This document shows positions 1 through 9,374 of a DNA stretch of 46,520 bases, piece after piece. Both the position numbers and the translations under genes were made by a program. A model generated the notes under the pieces. It had not been told where the DNA came from. It was given only the letters and a program-made list of their open reading frames with translations, and did no database searches. Source of the stretch: Lachnospiraceae bacterium (GTDB lineage Bacteria; Bacillota; Clostridia; Lachnospirales; Lachnospiraceae); contig JAFLSX010000014.1 in assembly GCA_022510705.1 (NCBI GenBank), positions 1-46,520 on the forward strand. Direction: 5' to 3'. Each line of letters starts with the position of its first letter. Position 1 is the stretch's first letter.

Positions 1-391
1 CATCCATGAGGATATCATGGCTATGCCGGAACAGTATGAGACGAAAGTGGGAGAGAGAGGACTGCGCCTGTCCGGAGGACAAAAACAGCGCGTAGCCATT
101 GCCAGGGCCATTTTGCGGAAAGCACCTGTTATTATCTTGGATGAGGCCACCGCATCAGTGGATGTGGAAACGGAGCGCCAGATTCAGGAAGCTATTGGAA
201 AGATGATGGGACAGCGAACCATAATTGCAGTTGCTCACCGCCTGTCCACCATCCGCAATGCGGATATGATCTTGGTGATACAGGAGGGAAAGATTGTAGA
301 GCAGGGTAATCATGAAGAACTGATTGCAAATAGAGGTATCTACTATCGCATGCAGCAGTCGCAGATCATGTTCGATAGTCCGGCGCGTTAG
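1..391 (+). CDS. ABC transporter ATP-binding/permease protein, C-terminal end (5' truncated)
   Basis: The reading frame is open from base 2 with no stop upstream of the first internal ATG, so this is the end of a gene that begins outside the window. What remains is the second half of an ABC nucleotide-binding domain. It has the signature motif LSGGQKQR, the Walker B stretch [12 protein letters not shown] with the catalytic Glu, and the switch His in AVAHRLST. The order and the short tail after the ATPase match MsbA/LmrA-type exporters with fused membrane and ATPase domains, but the membrane half is not visible, so the substrate is unknown. The stop codon overlaps that of the convergent AEC transporter gene. 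Confidence 0.9.
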   Translation, partial: IHEDIMAMPEQYETKVGERGLRLSGGQKQRVAIARAILRKAPVIILDEATASVDVETERQIQEAIGKMMGQRTIIAVAHRLSTIRNADMILVIQEGKIVEQGNHEELIANRGIYYRMQQSQIMFDSPAR

Positions 392-1335
392 ATCATCCCA
401 AACGAACGCAGGATAAAGAGCCAGAGGGTAATGGTAACAGAGCTTAAGAAAGTGGTAGCAACGACCACGCTGGAAGTCAGAGTGCCTTCATGCCCCATGT
501 TTTTTGCCATGATATAGCAGCTTACAGTAGTAGGCGCACCCAACATGATTAAAATGGCAACCATTTTTTCATCTCGAAAGCCCATATAGGCAGCAAGGGG
601 CAAAAACAGCAGAGGCTGGATGAGCAGCTTCACTATGGTACAGATAACCGTCGGTTTTATTTCACGGAGCGCCTTCCTGCCTTCAAAACCGGCGCCCAGA
701 CCGATCAGGGCTAAGGGCGTAGCCAGAGAAGACACACTGTCAAGGCTTTTTCCCAGAATCACAGGAAAATGCAGGCCGGATACAGAAAGTATCATGCCGA
801 GTATAATGCCGATAATAATGGGATTGGTGACAATGCCCCGAAGGGACTTTTTTAGAGAAGCACGGCTTACGCCACCGGCACCGGGACCGGTAAAGGATAG
901 AATGACAACGGCGGCAATATTGTATAGTGGCACCGTTCCGATGATCATTAATGGTGCCATGCCCGCATTGCCATAAATATTTTGAATAAAGGCAACGCCA
1001 AGTACCGCGGCGCTGCCTCTGAAAGAGGCCTGCACAAACTCACCGATGTGGGCCTTATTTTTATAGAAAAAGGCGGCGAGAAGCCAAATGGCCGCAATAC
1101 AGAAAAGGGTCACGAAGAAACAGTACAGAACATAGGAAGTGTCCCATACCGAATAGAAATCGGACACCGCGATGTCCCGAAATAAAAGAACAGGCAGTGT
1201 AATCCTAAAGTTAAAGGTATTCAGCGTCTTAACAAAAGGCTCATCCACCATTTTACACAACTTCAGCATATAACCAAGTACCATCAGCAGAAATACCGGT
1301 ACGGTAGCGTTTAAACTAAATATCAGGTTCTCCAT
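388..1335 (-). CDS. AEC (auxin efflux carrier) family permease
   Basis: This 315-residue protein is almost entirely hydrophobic and shows about ten membrane segments, in two halves of five joined by a short polar loop, as in the AEC/MleP family. Members export or exchange organic acids such as malate or malonate, or other small anions; the substrate here cannot be read from sequence. It starts with MENLIFSLN, and AGGAGAGG lies upstream at a rather long spacing. A TTGACA/TATACT promoter is found further upstream. The gene stands alone. Its stop codon overlaps that of the ABC gene on the other strand. Confidence 0.85.
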   Translation of the reverse strand: MENLIFSLNATVPVFLLMVLGYMLKLCKMVDEPFVKTLNTFNFRITLPVLLFRDIAVSDFYSVWDTSYVLYCFFVTLFCIAAIWLLAAFFYKNKAHIGEFVQASFRGSAAVLGVAFIQNIYGNAGMAPLMIIGTVPLYNIAAVVILSFTGPGAGGVSRASLKKSLRGIVTNPIIIGIILGMILSVSGLHFPVILGKSLDSVSSLATPLALIGLGAGFEGRKALREIKPTVICTIVKLLIQPLLFLPLAAYMGFRDEKMVAILIMLGAPTTVSCYIMAKNMGHEGTLTSSVVVATTFLSSVTITLWLFILRSFGMI

Positions 1336-1378
1336 AGTAAAATCGGGCCTCTCCTGTCAATAAGTCTTTCAAGGACTT

Positions 1379-1407
1379 AGTATAGAACCGGAGGAGGTGT
1401 TTGTCAA
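1379..1407 (-). promoter_or_regulatory. sigma-A type promoter of the AEC transporter gene
   Basis: Read on the minus strand, TTGACA (1402-1407) is followed by exactly 17 bases and then TATACT (1379-1384). The start codon lies about 44 bases downstream of the -10 box. The spacing and both hexamers are near consensus. Confidence 0.75.
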
Positions 1408-1412
1408 ACTGC

Positions 1413-3254
1413 CTACGATTTTTCCAGTGCTTCTTGCAGAGTGGCAAAGTCAGATGGACCGCAGTCTAAAAGAAAGGTGTGGAACCGTAGATCACTGTAG
1501 TCTTCGCCCCATTTTGTTCGGGCGGTATCTTTCAAACGGAGGAGTTCCAGATAGCCCAGATAGTATTTTAAATAATTAGAAGGTTCTTCGGCAATGTAGT
1601 CGTAAATTCTGCGGGTAGTCTCCGTATCCGTAATACCAAATACTTTTAATATTTCCTGGACCTGTTCAAAGGGTGCTCCATCGTAGTGAATGGAAACATC
1701 CAACAGGGCATACAGGCAGAGCTGCATATCCCGGTTGTGCTTTTCAATGGTGTAAGCAAAGGCTGCGTCGGTATCACCCTGCTCGGTGGCATAAGCAGCG
1801 GCATAATCATATGATAAAAACTCCACGTAGAGCGCCCAGCCCTCCAGATAGCCGCCATACCACAGCAGTTGACGAACGGGAGCGCCGTTTATCTGCTGCA
1901 TGGAGCGCTGACTGTAGACGGACTGATAGAGATGGCCGGGATAACCTTCGTGTGCTAAGGTAGTATACAGCTCCAAGCCTTGAGGAGTGCTTTTTTCATT
2001 GATATAGATCACATTATCTTCCGTATCGTCCAAAGGCGGTGTTAAATAGAAAGCCGGTGCACAGTAGTCTTGCAGGCTGGGGGATACGGTTTTGACTGCC
2101 AGACCCGGCTCTGCAGAGGAGAAGAGGGAAGCATTGGGGAGGGAGGGAAAATCCTTATCCATACGGGTCCTTAAATCCGCAAGAATTTCCTCCGGGGAAA
2201 GCAGAGGAAAAGAGTCCTGACCCAAAAGCCAAAGCTCGATGGCATTTTCCTCCTGCAGTAAGTCGTGAAGCTCGGAGTAGGTTTGTTTAAAATGGGGATA
2301 CAGAAGGGCCTTGATCTCTTCTATTGAGAGTGAGGAGCCGGTATTTCTGCCTACCAGCCAGGTGTAGTATTCCTTGCCTTGAGGGAGAGAGGCCAGTCCT
2401 GTCGGTTGGGAGGTCCCGTCTCCCATAAGAAGAAACAGGCCGTCCGCCAAATCCTCATAGGCGGGCTGCATGACGGTAGAGAGCAGTCTGTCATTGGCAA
2501 GCACATATTTTGAGGCCTCCGCCTCTGTAATAATGTCCTCGTCCAGCAAGACTGCCAGGCGCTCAGCGAAAGTGGTTTGCAAAAAATGAGTACCGTTTGC
2601 CAATTCCGTTTTGGAAAGAATAGAATAGCATTGCTCGCAAACCTGTTGCAGGGAAGTGTCGGCCTGTAGGAGTCCCGCATCCTTTTTTTCCTGTTCATAG
2701 AGCAAAAGAGAAGCAAAATATTCGTCCGTCTGATCTAACAGAGCCAAATAATCCTCCACATCCGTTTTGGAACGAAAAGTATATTCAGCCAGTAAAATAG
2801 GCAGCTCTGACTGCATACCTGACGAGGGTGAAAGAGGCTCATCATAATAAGGAAAAGCACTGCCGGCCTGACTCTGGGCCAGGAAGCGGGAGAGTAGAGC
2901 ATAGGTGTACTGCTGATCTTCGGAAAGGTGATTCACATCTATTTTTTCAAGCGCCTCTATGTAGTCCTCCAATTGCTGCAGGGAAGCCTGACCGGTTTCC
3001 GGTTGGTAACAGGGAAGTACAGGAGGATAATGTTCAATGCCGTAATCTTCAGGGTGAGCCAGAGTATAGTGCAGATTTAGAGTATTGCCGGAGAGTTCTT
3101 CTTTAAAAATTATTTCACACAGATAAGAGAAACTGCGGGAGTCACTGCCCGGTAAAAAGTTTTCCGAAGAAAACAGAAACAGCGCCATAAGAAGCAGAAG
3201 GGGCAGTAGGAAGAATAGCGGCAGTGTCTTTTTGGAAAAAAGGGATTTTAGCAT
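1413..3254 (-). CDS. DUF885 family zinc metallopeptidase-like protein, membrane anchored
   Basis: The 613-residue protein begins with a basic stretch and a long hydrophobic segment (about residues 11-29), so it is secreted or held in the membrane by its N-terminus. The body matches DUF885: near residue 435 it carries HEGYPGHLYQ, an HExxxxH-type arrangement diagnostic of this family and thought to bind zinc. The C-terminal part (YNYLKYYLGYLELL-like helical region) is also family-typical. DUF885 proteins are related to M3/M32-like peptidases, but substrates are poorly known. The length is normal for the family. The gene is transcribed away from the transketolase pair and no operon partner is evident. 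Family assignment is firm; enzyme activity is inference. Confidence 0.85.
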   Translation of the reverse strand: MLKSLFSKKTLPLFFLLPLLLLMALFLFSSENFLPGSDSRSFSYLCEIIFKEELSGNTLNLHYTLAHPEDYGIEHYPPVLPCYQPETGQASLQQLEDYIEALEKIDVNHLSEDQQYTYALLSRFLAQSQAGSAFPYYDEPLSPSSGMQSELPILLAEYTFRSKTDVEDYLALLDQTDEYFASLLLYEQEKKDAGLLQADTSLQQVCEQCYSILSKTELANGTHFLQTTFAERLAVLLDEDIITEAEASKYVLANDRLLSTVMQPAYEDLADGLFLLMGDGTSQPTGLASLPQGKEYYTWLVGRNTGSSLSIEEIKALLYPHFKQTYSELHDLLQEENAIELWLLGQDSFPLLSPEEILADLRTRMDKDFPSLPNASLFSSAEPGLAVKTVSPSLQDYCAPAFYLTPPLDDTEDNVIYINEKSTPQGLELYTTLAHEGYPGHLYQSVYSQRSMQQINGAPVRQLLWYGGYLEGWALYVEFLSYDYAAAYATEQGDTDAAFAYTIEKHNRDMQLCLYALLDVSIHYDGAPFEQVQEILKVFGITDTETTRRIYDYIAEEPSNYLKYYLGYLELLRLKDTARTKWGEDYSDLRFHTFLLDCGPSDFATLQEALEKS

Positions 3255-3289
3255 AGAGAAATCCTGTATTTTTTCTTCATATATATCTA

Positions 3290-3318
3290 TGGACGTAAGA
3301 GGAAAAATATGCTAGAGT
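3290..3318 (+). promoter_or_regulatory. possible promoter of the split transketolase operon
   Basis: TGGACG (3290-3295), a 17-base spacer and TAGAGT (3313-3318) lie about 70 bases before the start codon at 3387. The hexamers deviate from consensus, so this is a moderate call. Confidence 0.4.
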
Positions 3319-3386
3319 AAAAGCGTCAGAAAAAGCGGACGGTGGAAGCCGTTACCGTAAATTTTAGGAAAGGCAAGGGTATTAAC

Positions 3387-4226
3387 ATGAAAAATTCAGA
3401 GCTGCAAAAAATGGCGAATGAAGTCCGCAAGGGTATTGTCACCGCAGTTCACGGTGCAAAAGCCGGACATCCCGGCGGATCTTTATCCGCAGCGGATATG
3501 TTCACTTTTCTCTATTTTGAAGAGATGAACATCGATCCTAAGAATCCTGATATGGAGAACAGGGATAGATTTGTACTGTCTAAAGGACATACAGCTCCCG
3601 GTCTCTACTCGGCATTGGCTCACAGAGGATTCTTTCCGGTAGAAGATTTACCTACTCTGCGCCATTTGGGTTCCTATCTGCAGGGACACCCTTGTATTCA
3701 TATTCCCGGCGTGGACATGTCTTCCGGTTCTTTAGGACAGGGTATTTCGGCAGCTGCCGGCATGGCCATGGGTGCTAAACTGGACGATAAAGAGTTCCGT
3801 GTTTACACGCTTTTGGGTGATGGAGAGCTGCAGGAAGGACAGGTCTGGGAGGCGGCTATGTTTGCGGGACACAGAAAACTGGATAATTTCTGCGTGATCG
3901 TGGACAACAACAATCTGCAGATTGACGGTCCCATCGACAAAGTCTGCTCACCCTACCCCATTGATAAAAAGTTTGAAGCTTTTAATTTTCATGTGATCAA
4001 TATTGATGCTCACGATTTCGACCAGATTCGGAATGCATTTGCGGAGGCGAAAGAAACCAAAGGCCAGCCTACCTGTATTGTAATGCACAGCGTAAAAGGC
4101 AAGGGTGTATCTTTCATGGAAAATAATGCAGGATGGCATGGCAAAGCTCCCAATGACGAGGAGTATGCACAGGCCATGGCAGATCTTGAGAAAATTGGCG
4201 CAGAGCTGGAAAAGGCAGGTGAATAA
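3387..4226 (+). CDS. transketolase, N-terminal subunit
   Basis: This is the thiamine-diphosphate-binding half of transketolase (279 residues). The TPP/Mg motif is seen as GDGELQEGQ...VDNNNLQIDG near residues 145-180, and the early HPGGSLS and SKGHTAPGLY motifs match the family. Together with the next gene it would interconvert C5, C3, C6 and C4 sugar phosphates in the non-oxidative pentose phosphate pathway. Splitting into two polypeptides is common in Clostridia and Archaea. I chose the ATG at 3387, because AGGAAAGG and AGGCAAGGG lie just upstream. An in-frame ATG at 3342 would add 15 residues but has no clear ribosome site. Only 2 bases separate it from the C-terminal subunit gene. Confidence 0.93.
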   Translation: MKNSELQKMANEVRKGIVTAVHGAKAGHPGGSLSAADMFTFLYFEEMNIDPKNPDMENRDRFVLSKGHTAPGLYSALAHRGFFPVEDLPTLRHLGSYLQGHPCIHIPGVDMSSGSLGQGISAAAGMAMGAKLDDKEFRVYTLLGDGELQEGQVWEAAMFAGHRKLDNFCVIVDNNNLQIDGPIDKVCSPYPIDKKFEAFNFHVINIDAHDFDQIRNAFAEAKETKGQPTCIVMHSVKGKGVSFMENNAGWHGKAPNDEEYAQAMADLEKIGAELEKAGE

Positions 4227-4228
4227 GG

Positions 4229-5182
4229 ATGGCAGATGAAAAAATAGTGAAAAAAATTGCAACCAGAGAGAGTTATGGTAATGCCTTAAAGGAGTTAGGT
4301 GAGGAATTCCCCGATCTGGTAGTATTAGACGCCGATCTGGCGGAGGCCACCAAGACAGGTATTTTTATGAAAGCCTATCCTGACAGACATATTGACTGCG
4401 GTATTGCGGAGAGTAACATGGTGGGTATTGCGGCAGGCCTTGCCACCGTGGGAAAGATTCCCTTTGTAAGCTCTTTTGCCATGTTTGCGGCAGGGCGCGC
4501 TTTTGAGCAGGTGCGCAACTCCGTTGGCTACCCTCATCTGAATGTGAAAATCGGTGCTACGCATGCGGGTATTTCCGTAGGAGAGGATGGCGCCAGCCAT
4601 CAGTGTAACGAAGATTTGGCTCTCATGCGCACCATTCCCGGTATGGTGGTGATGTGTCCCTCCGATGATGTAGAGGCCCGTGCGGCAGTGCGTGCGGCAG
4701 TGGAATACAACGGTCCTGTATATCTGCGTTTCGGTCGTGCGGCAGTGCCGGTTATCAACGACAGACCGGACTACCATTTTGAAATCGGAAAGGGCAGTGT
4801 GTTAAAAGAAGGCAGCGACGTTACCATCGTGGCAACCGGTATCTGCGTGGATTCCGCTCTGGGTGCAGCGGCAATGCTGGAAGCCGAGGGAATTAGCGCC
4901 GAAGTCATCAATATCTGCACCATCAAGCCCCTGGATGAGGAACTTATTATAAACAGTGCCAAGAAGACCGGAAAGGTTGTGACTGCGGAGGAGCATTCCG
5001 TGATCGGCGGTTTGGGAAGCGCGGTTTGTGATGCACTTTGTAAGAGCTATCCCGTGCCGGTTTGTAAGATAGGTATGCAGGATGTGTTCGGTGAGTCCGG
5101 TTCCGCAGCGGCCCTGATTGAAAAATACGGGCTGGATGCCAAGGGCGTATATAAGACCGTGAAGGAATTTTGTGAACAATAG
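4229..5182 (+). CDS. transketolase, C-terminal subunit
   Basis: The 317-residue protein contains the pyrimidine-binding domain (ATRESYGNAL, DADLAEATKT, then GIAESNMVGIAAGLA with the catalytic Glu, and FVSSFAMFAAGRAFEQ) followed by the C-terminal transketolase domain. It completes the active site with the N-terminal subunit encoded 2 bases upstream, and the two are surely co-translated. Its size matches the C-terminal half of the one-chain enzyme. A long perfect hairpin follows the stop codon. Confidence 0.93.
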   Translation: MADEKIVKKIATRESYGNALKELGEEFPDLVVLDADLAEATKTGIFMKAYPDRHIDCGIAESNMVGIAAGLATVGKIPFVSSFAMFAAGRAFEQVRNSVGYPHLNVKIGATHAGISVGEDGASHQCNEDLALMRTIPGMVVMCPSDDVEARAAVRAAVEYNGPVYLRFGRAAVPVINDRPDYHFEIGKGSVLKEGSDVTIVATGICVDSALGAAAMLEAEGISAEVINICTIKPLDEELIINSAKKTGKVVTAEEHSVIGGLGSAVCDALCKSYPVPVCKIGMQDVFGESGSAAALIEKYGLDAKGVYKTVKEFCEQ

Positions 5183-5192
5183 TTATGGACAT

Positions 5193-5223
5193 TTTAGGGG
5201 AAATGCGTGCATTTCCCCTAAAT
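5193..5223 (+). terminator. hairpin after the transketolase pair
   Basis: TTTAGGGGAAATG and its near-perfect complement CATTTCCCCTAAA flank a short CGTG loop, just after the stop codon. The following run is AT-rich (ATTCTATTAT) and not a true T-tract, so it may terminate weakly or stabilise the 3' end. Confidence 0.6.
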
Positions 5224-5317
5224 TCTATTATATGTAGTTGCAAAAAATATGAATAACCATAAAATTTCCTAATTCTTTTCGTATCTAAATCATAAATGCG
5301 GAAAGGCAGGGAGGAAA

Positions 5318-6811
5318 ATGAAAAAGAAATTCGTCATAGCGGTCATCGCGATCATAGCGGCGCTTGTTTTGCTGGTGCCGATTCCTTTGTATTTAAAGGA
5401 CGGAGGAAGCGTAAAATACAAGGCCTTATTGTATGAGGTGACAAACTATCATATGCTGGCAGGCATTCCCGAGAGTCTGGGCGCCGCATATGTGGATGGC
5501 TTGGAAATCAAGATATTGGGATTTACGGTGTATAGAAGTCCGGATGTGAAAGCATTTTTTGCACAGGGGCAGGCGGTACCACAGGTGTCGGCATCTCCGT
5601 CTGCAACGGGAGATACGCCGCAGCCATTGACGCAGGATTCTGAGGAGATGCTGAAAGAAGGCATCAACAGATTTGCTTTTGAAATGTACAGTGAGTTGGA
5701 AGAAGGGGAAAATATTTTCTTTTCTCCTTACAGTATTTGCAGCGCGCTGTCCGTTTTGAATCTTGGCACGGGGACGGACACAAAAGCGGAGTTGGAGAAT
5801 GTGTTGGGGATAACGGATTTTGATATTTGGAATGCCGGTATGCAGAGCTATCTGTACAAAACCTATTCGGATGACACATATGTCACAACTGCCAATTCCC
5901 TGTGGCTGCAGGAGGATAAGGAATGGGCGGAAAATATGAATGCCAATTTTTTAGAGCCTGCAAGGGAGTACTATAGGGGAACGGTGGAGGAATTAAATTT
6001 CAGAGAGCGGCCGGAGGAAGCGATAACGCGAATGAATACATGGGCCGAAGAAAATACGGACGGCATGATTCCCCGAGTGATCAATGATATAGATCCCAAT
6101 ACGGTTATGGTCCTGATGAATGCGGTCTATTTTGAAGGAAAGTGGGAAACGCCTTTTTTGGAAGATGATACTCATGAAAGAATCTTTCACGGTACCGACG
6201 GAGATGTTACCACGGATATGATGCATCTGTGGGATCAAGAGTTCGCTTATATTGAGATGTTCGGCATAAAGGGGATTGCGCTGCCCTATAAGGATTCCAA
6301 CATTGTGATGAAGGTGTTTCTGCCTCTTGAGGAAGAGCTGGGGATACCTGCAGACTCCTCTGTTAATTATACTTATGGTATGGATATGGAGGGGCTCTTT
6401 AACGCTTTGAGTACGGAAGAAAAACAGAAACTGTTAGACAGCCTGGATACAGCGGAGAAAGAGGAACTTGCCCGAATCGTTCTGCCTAAATTCACTATGG
6501 AATATGAGGTAAATGATTTTACAGAGCTTCTGCAGAATATGGGTATTGAGTCGGCTTTTCTTGAAAATGCGGATCTTGACCAAATTGCGGCGGATGTATA
6601 TGTATCTCAGGCACTGCATAAAGCCAAAATAGAGGTGGACGAGAACGGTACGAGAGCTGCTGCAGTTACTGCGATCATAACAAACGACGGTGCAGCACTT
6701 CCAATGGAGCCGCCCAAAGAATTCGTGGCGGACAGACCTTTTATCTATGTGATTCAGGATACGGAAACAGGAATTATCCTCTTTATGGGGCGCATGAATA
6801 ATCCGGAATAA
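5318..6811 (+). CDS. membrane-anchored serpin (serine protease inhibitor)
   Basis: This 497-residue protein has a lysine-rich start and a membrane segment (about residues 4-26). A small module of about 60 residues follows (IPLYLKDGG..YKALLYEV ... GLEIKILGFTVY), then a Pro/Ser/Thr/Gln linker (about 90-107), then a full serpin fold (about 110-497). Serpin marks include IFFSPYSICSALSVLNLGT, NSLWLQ, VLMNAVYFEGKWETPF and the C-terminal FVADRPFIYVIQDTETG. The reactive-loop hinge ENGTRAAAVTA (442-452) keeps small residues at P12-P10 and Thr at P8, as in inhibitory serpins. Counting from the hinge Gly puts the scissile bond near G458-A459, give or take one. It would sit outside the cell and trap serine or cysteine proteases. 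The gene appears monocistronic. GGAGG precedes the ATG. Confidence 0.9.
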   Translation: MKKKFVIAVIAIIAALVLLVPIPLYLKDGGSVKYKALLYEVTNYHMLAGIPESLGAAYVDGLEIKILGFTVYRSPDVKAFFAQGQAVPQVSASPSATGDTPQPLTQDSEEMLKEGINRFAFEMYSELEEGENIFFSPYSICSALSVLNLGTGTDTKAELENVLGITDFDIWNAGMQSYLYKTYSDDTYVTTANSLWLQEDKEWAENMNANFLEPAREYYRGTVEELNFRERPEEAITRMNTWAEENTDGMIPRVINDIDPNTVMVLMNAVYFEGKWETPFLEDDTHERIFHGTDGDVTTDMMHLWDQEFAYIEMFGIKGIALPYKDSNIVMKVFLPLEEELGIPADSSVNYTYGMDMEGLFNALSTEEKQKLLDSLDTAEKEELARIVLPKFTMEYEVNDFTELLQNMGIESAFLENADLDQIAADVYVSQALHKAKIEVDENGTRAAAVTAIITNDGAALPMEPPKEFVADRPFIYVIQDTETGIILFMGRMNNPE

Positions 6812-6945
6812 GGCATATGGCTAAATAAAATTTTTTTAAATTTGTATGAAAGTACTACCTTTTCTGGACGAGATGGATTATAATGGTAGGGCATGCGGCG
6901 GGAGAAGGCCCTGCACGTGGCAAGGAAAAGGAAGGAGATACTCCC

Positions 6946-8463
6946 ATGTCAGAAAAAGCAACACCCCAAAAAGAAGAAACACAGAAAATTGTGACCAAAT
7001 ACGATAGAAAGGTGCAGCGGAGAAAAGAAGAAGAGGCAAGGGCGAAAAAAGAAAAGCAGATTAGCCGTATTATCGGTATTGTAGTGCTGGTGCTCATTGT
7101 TGGCGCGCTTGTTTATTCCCCGATAAGAAAATTTGTCGCAGCACGTTCTACCTATATCACAGTGGGCGGTCATAAGATCAGCGAATTGGAGTTTGATTAC
7201 TATTATGCGCTGACAAGCAATGATTATTTGGATACTTACGGTGACTATTTATCCTATCTGGGTTTGAATATCAACGGATCTTTTGAATCTCAGGCATACA
7301 GTGACACCATGAGCTGGAAAGATTATTTTGACCAGTTGGCCGTGAATGCCATAATACAGAATAAGGCACTGTTGGATGAGGCAGAAGCTGCCGGTTTTAC
7401 CTATGATGCTTCCGCTGAGTATGCGGTATTTGCAGCGGATAATAAGGAAATGGCTGCAGAAGCGGGCATGACCCTCGGAAAGTTCTACAGGGCAGCCTAC
7501 GGACAGTATGCAACGGCCTCCAATATCAAGCCTTTTGTAATGGAAGGCTATATTGCCTCCGCTTATTACAGCACAGTAGCAGATTCCAAGGCAGCAAGTG
7601 ATGCGGAAATCCGGGCATATTATGGGGAACATACAGAAGATTATGACAGCGTGGATTATCTTTTGATCCAGATAGATGCAGAGATTCCGGAAGCAGAAAT
7701 TACTACGGATGAGGACGGAAATGAGGTTACCGCAGAGCCTACGGAAGAGGAAATTAAAGAGGCTATGGATGCGGCTAAAGAGCAGGCTGATGAAGTGCTT
7801 TTGGTTATTGAAGAAGAGGGAACAGAAACCGTAGGAAGCCTGCGGACAGGAGTTCCCACCTACTATAGGGATTGGCTGTTTGATGACGCCAGAGAAGAAG
7901 GGGATACAACTGTCATCGAAGATGCCAACAATCATAGATATTATGTACTGATGTTTGAGAGAAGGTATCTGGACGAGTCTCTGATAACGGCTAATATCCG
8001 TGCCATCATGACCATAAGCGATAACGGCGAAGCTATTCTGGCAGAGTGGGAAGCGGCCGGTGCAACCGAGGAGGCTTTTGCAAGTCTGGTTCCGAAATAC
8101 AGTCAGGATACCTACAGCAGCAACAGCGGCGGTCTTTATACAAATTTGAATCAAAACGCCTTGGGTGAAACTTTGAATAACTGGGTATTTGACGAAGCTC
8201 GTAAAGCGGGAGATACAGTGACCATAACCGAACAGGGTGTGACCTATGTGCTCTACTATGTTGGGCAGGGACTTCCCCAATGGCAGGCAAAGATTTCCGG
8301 GACACTGTTGAGTGAGACCATGAGTCAGTATATGCTGGAACTTGAGGAGAAGTATGAGATTTCCGATCCTAAGGGACGGTTGGTTTACTTAAAAACGCCC
8401 GAACCGGCCATTGAGGATAATACGGCTTCTGACGGTACAGCAGAAGAAACCGAAACGGAGTAA
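6946..8463 (+). CDS. PrsA-like peptidylprolyl isomerase/foldase, membrane anchored
   Basis: The chosen start is the ATG at 6946, 8 bases after GAAGGAGAT; an ATG at 6883 would add 21 residues without a ribosome site. The 505-residue product has a highly charged cytoplasmic N-terminus (1-38, many Lys, Arg and Glu), one membrane helix (about 41-58), then a SurA/PrsA-like chaperone region and a C-terminal parvulin-like domain (FASLVPKYSQDTYSSNSGGLY ... VYYVGQG). The parvulin core is divergent, so isomerase activity is uncertain. The role would be helping exported proteins fold outside the membrane. It ends in an acidic Thr/Glu tail. No lipobox is present, unlike classical PrsA. A strong terminator follows. 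Confidence 0.75.
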   Translation: MSEKATPQKEETQKIVTKYDRKVQRRKEEEARAKKEKQISRIIGIVVLVLIVGALVYSPIRKFVAARSTYITVGGHKISELEFDYYYALTSNDYLDTYGDYLSYLGLNINGSFESQAYSDTMSWKDYFDQLAVNAIIQNKALLDEAEAAGFTYDASAEYAVFAADNKEMAAEAGMTLGKFYRAAYGQYATASNIKPFVMEGYIASAYYSTVADSKAASDAEIRAYYGEHTEDYDSVDYLLIQIDAEIPEAEITTDEDGNEVTAEPTEEEIKEAMDAAKEQADEVLLVIEEEGTETVGSLRTGVPTYYRDWLFDDAREEGDTTVIEDANNHRYYVLMFERRYLDESLITANIRAIMTISDNGEAILAEWEAAGATEEAFASLVPKYSQDTYSSNSGGLYTNLNQNALGETLNNWVFDEARKAGDTVTITEQGVTYVLYYVGQGLPQWQAKISGTLLSETMSQYMLELEEKYEISDPKGRLVYLKTPEPAIEDNTASDGTAEETETE

Positions 8464-8476
8464 GAAAATAAAACAT

Positions 8477-8530
8477 ATATGCCCTCTCTCGCAGACAACT
8501 TTTATTGTTTGTGAGGGAGGGCATATTTTA
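8477..8530. terminator. bidirectional terminator between the foldase and rubrerythrin genes
   Basis: ATATGCCCTC-T-CTC pairs with GAGGGAGGGCATAT around a TTTATTG-type loop. AT-rich tails lie on both sides (TTTTA to the right, TTTTATT read leftward). It sits between two convergent genes and can serve both. Confidence 0.75.
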
Positions 8531-8565
8531 TTCGTAGAATGGCAAAGTGTGCTTTGCCCGGCAGG

Positions 8566-9180
8566 TTATTTCGGTGCCAGTTCCACACCCGTATAGGGAG
8601 CCAATTCCAGGCGGATAAAGTAGCCTTGGTTATGCTTGCAGACGGGACAGAGTTCGGGTGCGGAAGCACCCCAATAAATATGGCCACAGTTTAAACACAT
8701 CCAAGCAACTTCTACATCGGAAACAAAAAGTTTACCCTGTTCCAGCAAATCCGCAAACATACCGAAACGGTCACCATGGAGTTTTTCAATATTAGCAATG
8801 AGCTCAAAAGAAGCGGCTGCCTCCGGAAAGCCTTCTTCCCTGGCCTTTTCCCCAAATCGTTTATAGACGTCGTCGTGCTCCTCGTACTCATTGTGCTGAG
8901 CAAAACGTAAAAGCTGTGCTACGTTTTCGCTGAGATCCACGGGATAGGAACCGTCGATGTGGATATTCTCTCCGCTTAATTCCTTTAACAGGTTATAAAA
9001 GACCTCCGCATGTTCTCTTTCCTGTTCTGCGGTAAAAGTAAATACCGCGTCGATAACGTGCAGTTTCTGACTGCGGGCCTGACCGGCGGCAAAATTATAG
9101 CGATTTCTGGCCTGGCTCTCTCCTGCAAAGGCTCTCATCAGATTCTCCTTGGTTTCACTGCTCTTAAAATCTACTGGCAT
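8566..9180 (-). CDS. rbr: rubrerythrin
   Basis: This 204-residue rubrerythrin has a di-iron four-helix domain (ENLMRAFAGESQARNRY; EREHAEVFYNLL; ELIANIEKLHGDRF supply the Glu/His ligands) followed by a rubredoxin-like iron site (CLNCG ... CPVCKH) near residues 160-185. It reduces hydrogen peroxide in the cytoplasm of anaerobes. The start is the ATG at 9180 with AAGGAGA 6 bases upstream; an upstream in-frame start would overlap that ribosome site. Length and domain order are normal. The gene stands alone, divergent from the HAD gene. Confidence 0.95.
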   Translation of the reverse strand: MPVDFKSSETKENLMRAFAGESQARNRYNFAAGQARSQKLHVIDAVFTFTAEQEREHAEVFYNLLKELSGENIHIDGSYPVDLSENVAQLLRFAQHNEYEEHDDVYKRFGEKAREEGFPEAAASFELIANIEKLHGDRFGMFADLLEQGKLFVSDVEVAWMCLNCGHIYWGASAPELCPVCKHNQGYFIRLELAPYTGVELAPK

Positions 9181-9374
9181 AAGAATCTCCTTTTCTTGGC
9201 CGGCATAAACTGACGGCATTTTTGGCTTTCTAATATAGCGTGTTCTGAAAAAGGAAAAATTATGCAGACTGTTCCCAAAAAGTTTTTTGTGGTAAACTGA
9301 TATTGATATTTGTTTTCAGGATAGAAAGTTTGAGAGGAAATTTGTAATATTGTACAACACATCGGGAGGATGGC

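Noticed and set aside
1336..1365. TTGACA close to the AEC transporter start as an alternative promoter
   Set aside because: Its matching TACTAT lies 15 bases on and overlaps the start codon, which would give a broken transcript. The upstream TTGACA/TATACT pair fits better.
7249..8280. Long open frame of 343 codons on the minus strand inside the foldase gene
   Set aside because: It lies wholly antisense to a well-supported gene, is rich in Cys, His and Ile without domain logic, and has no ribosome site. It is a shadow of the other strand.
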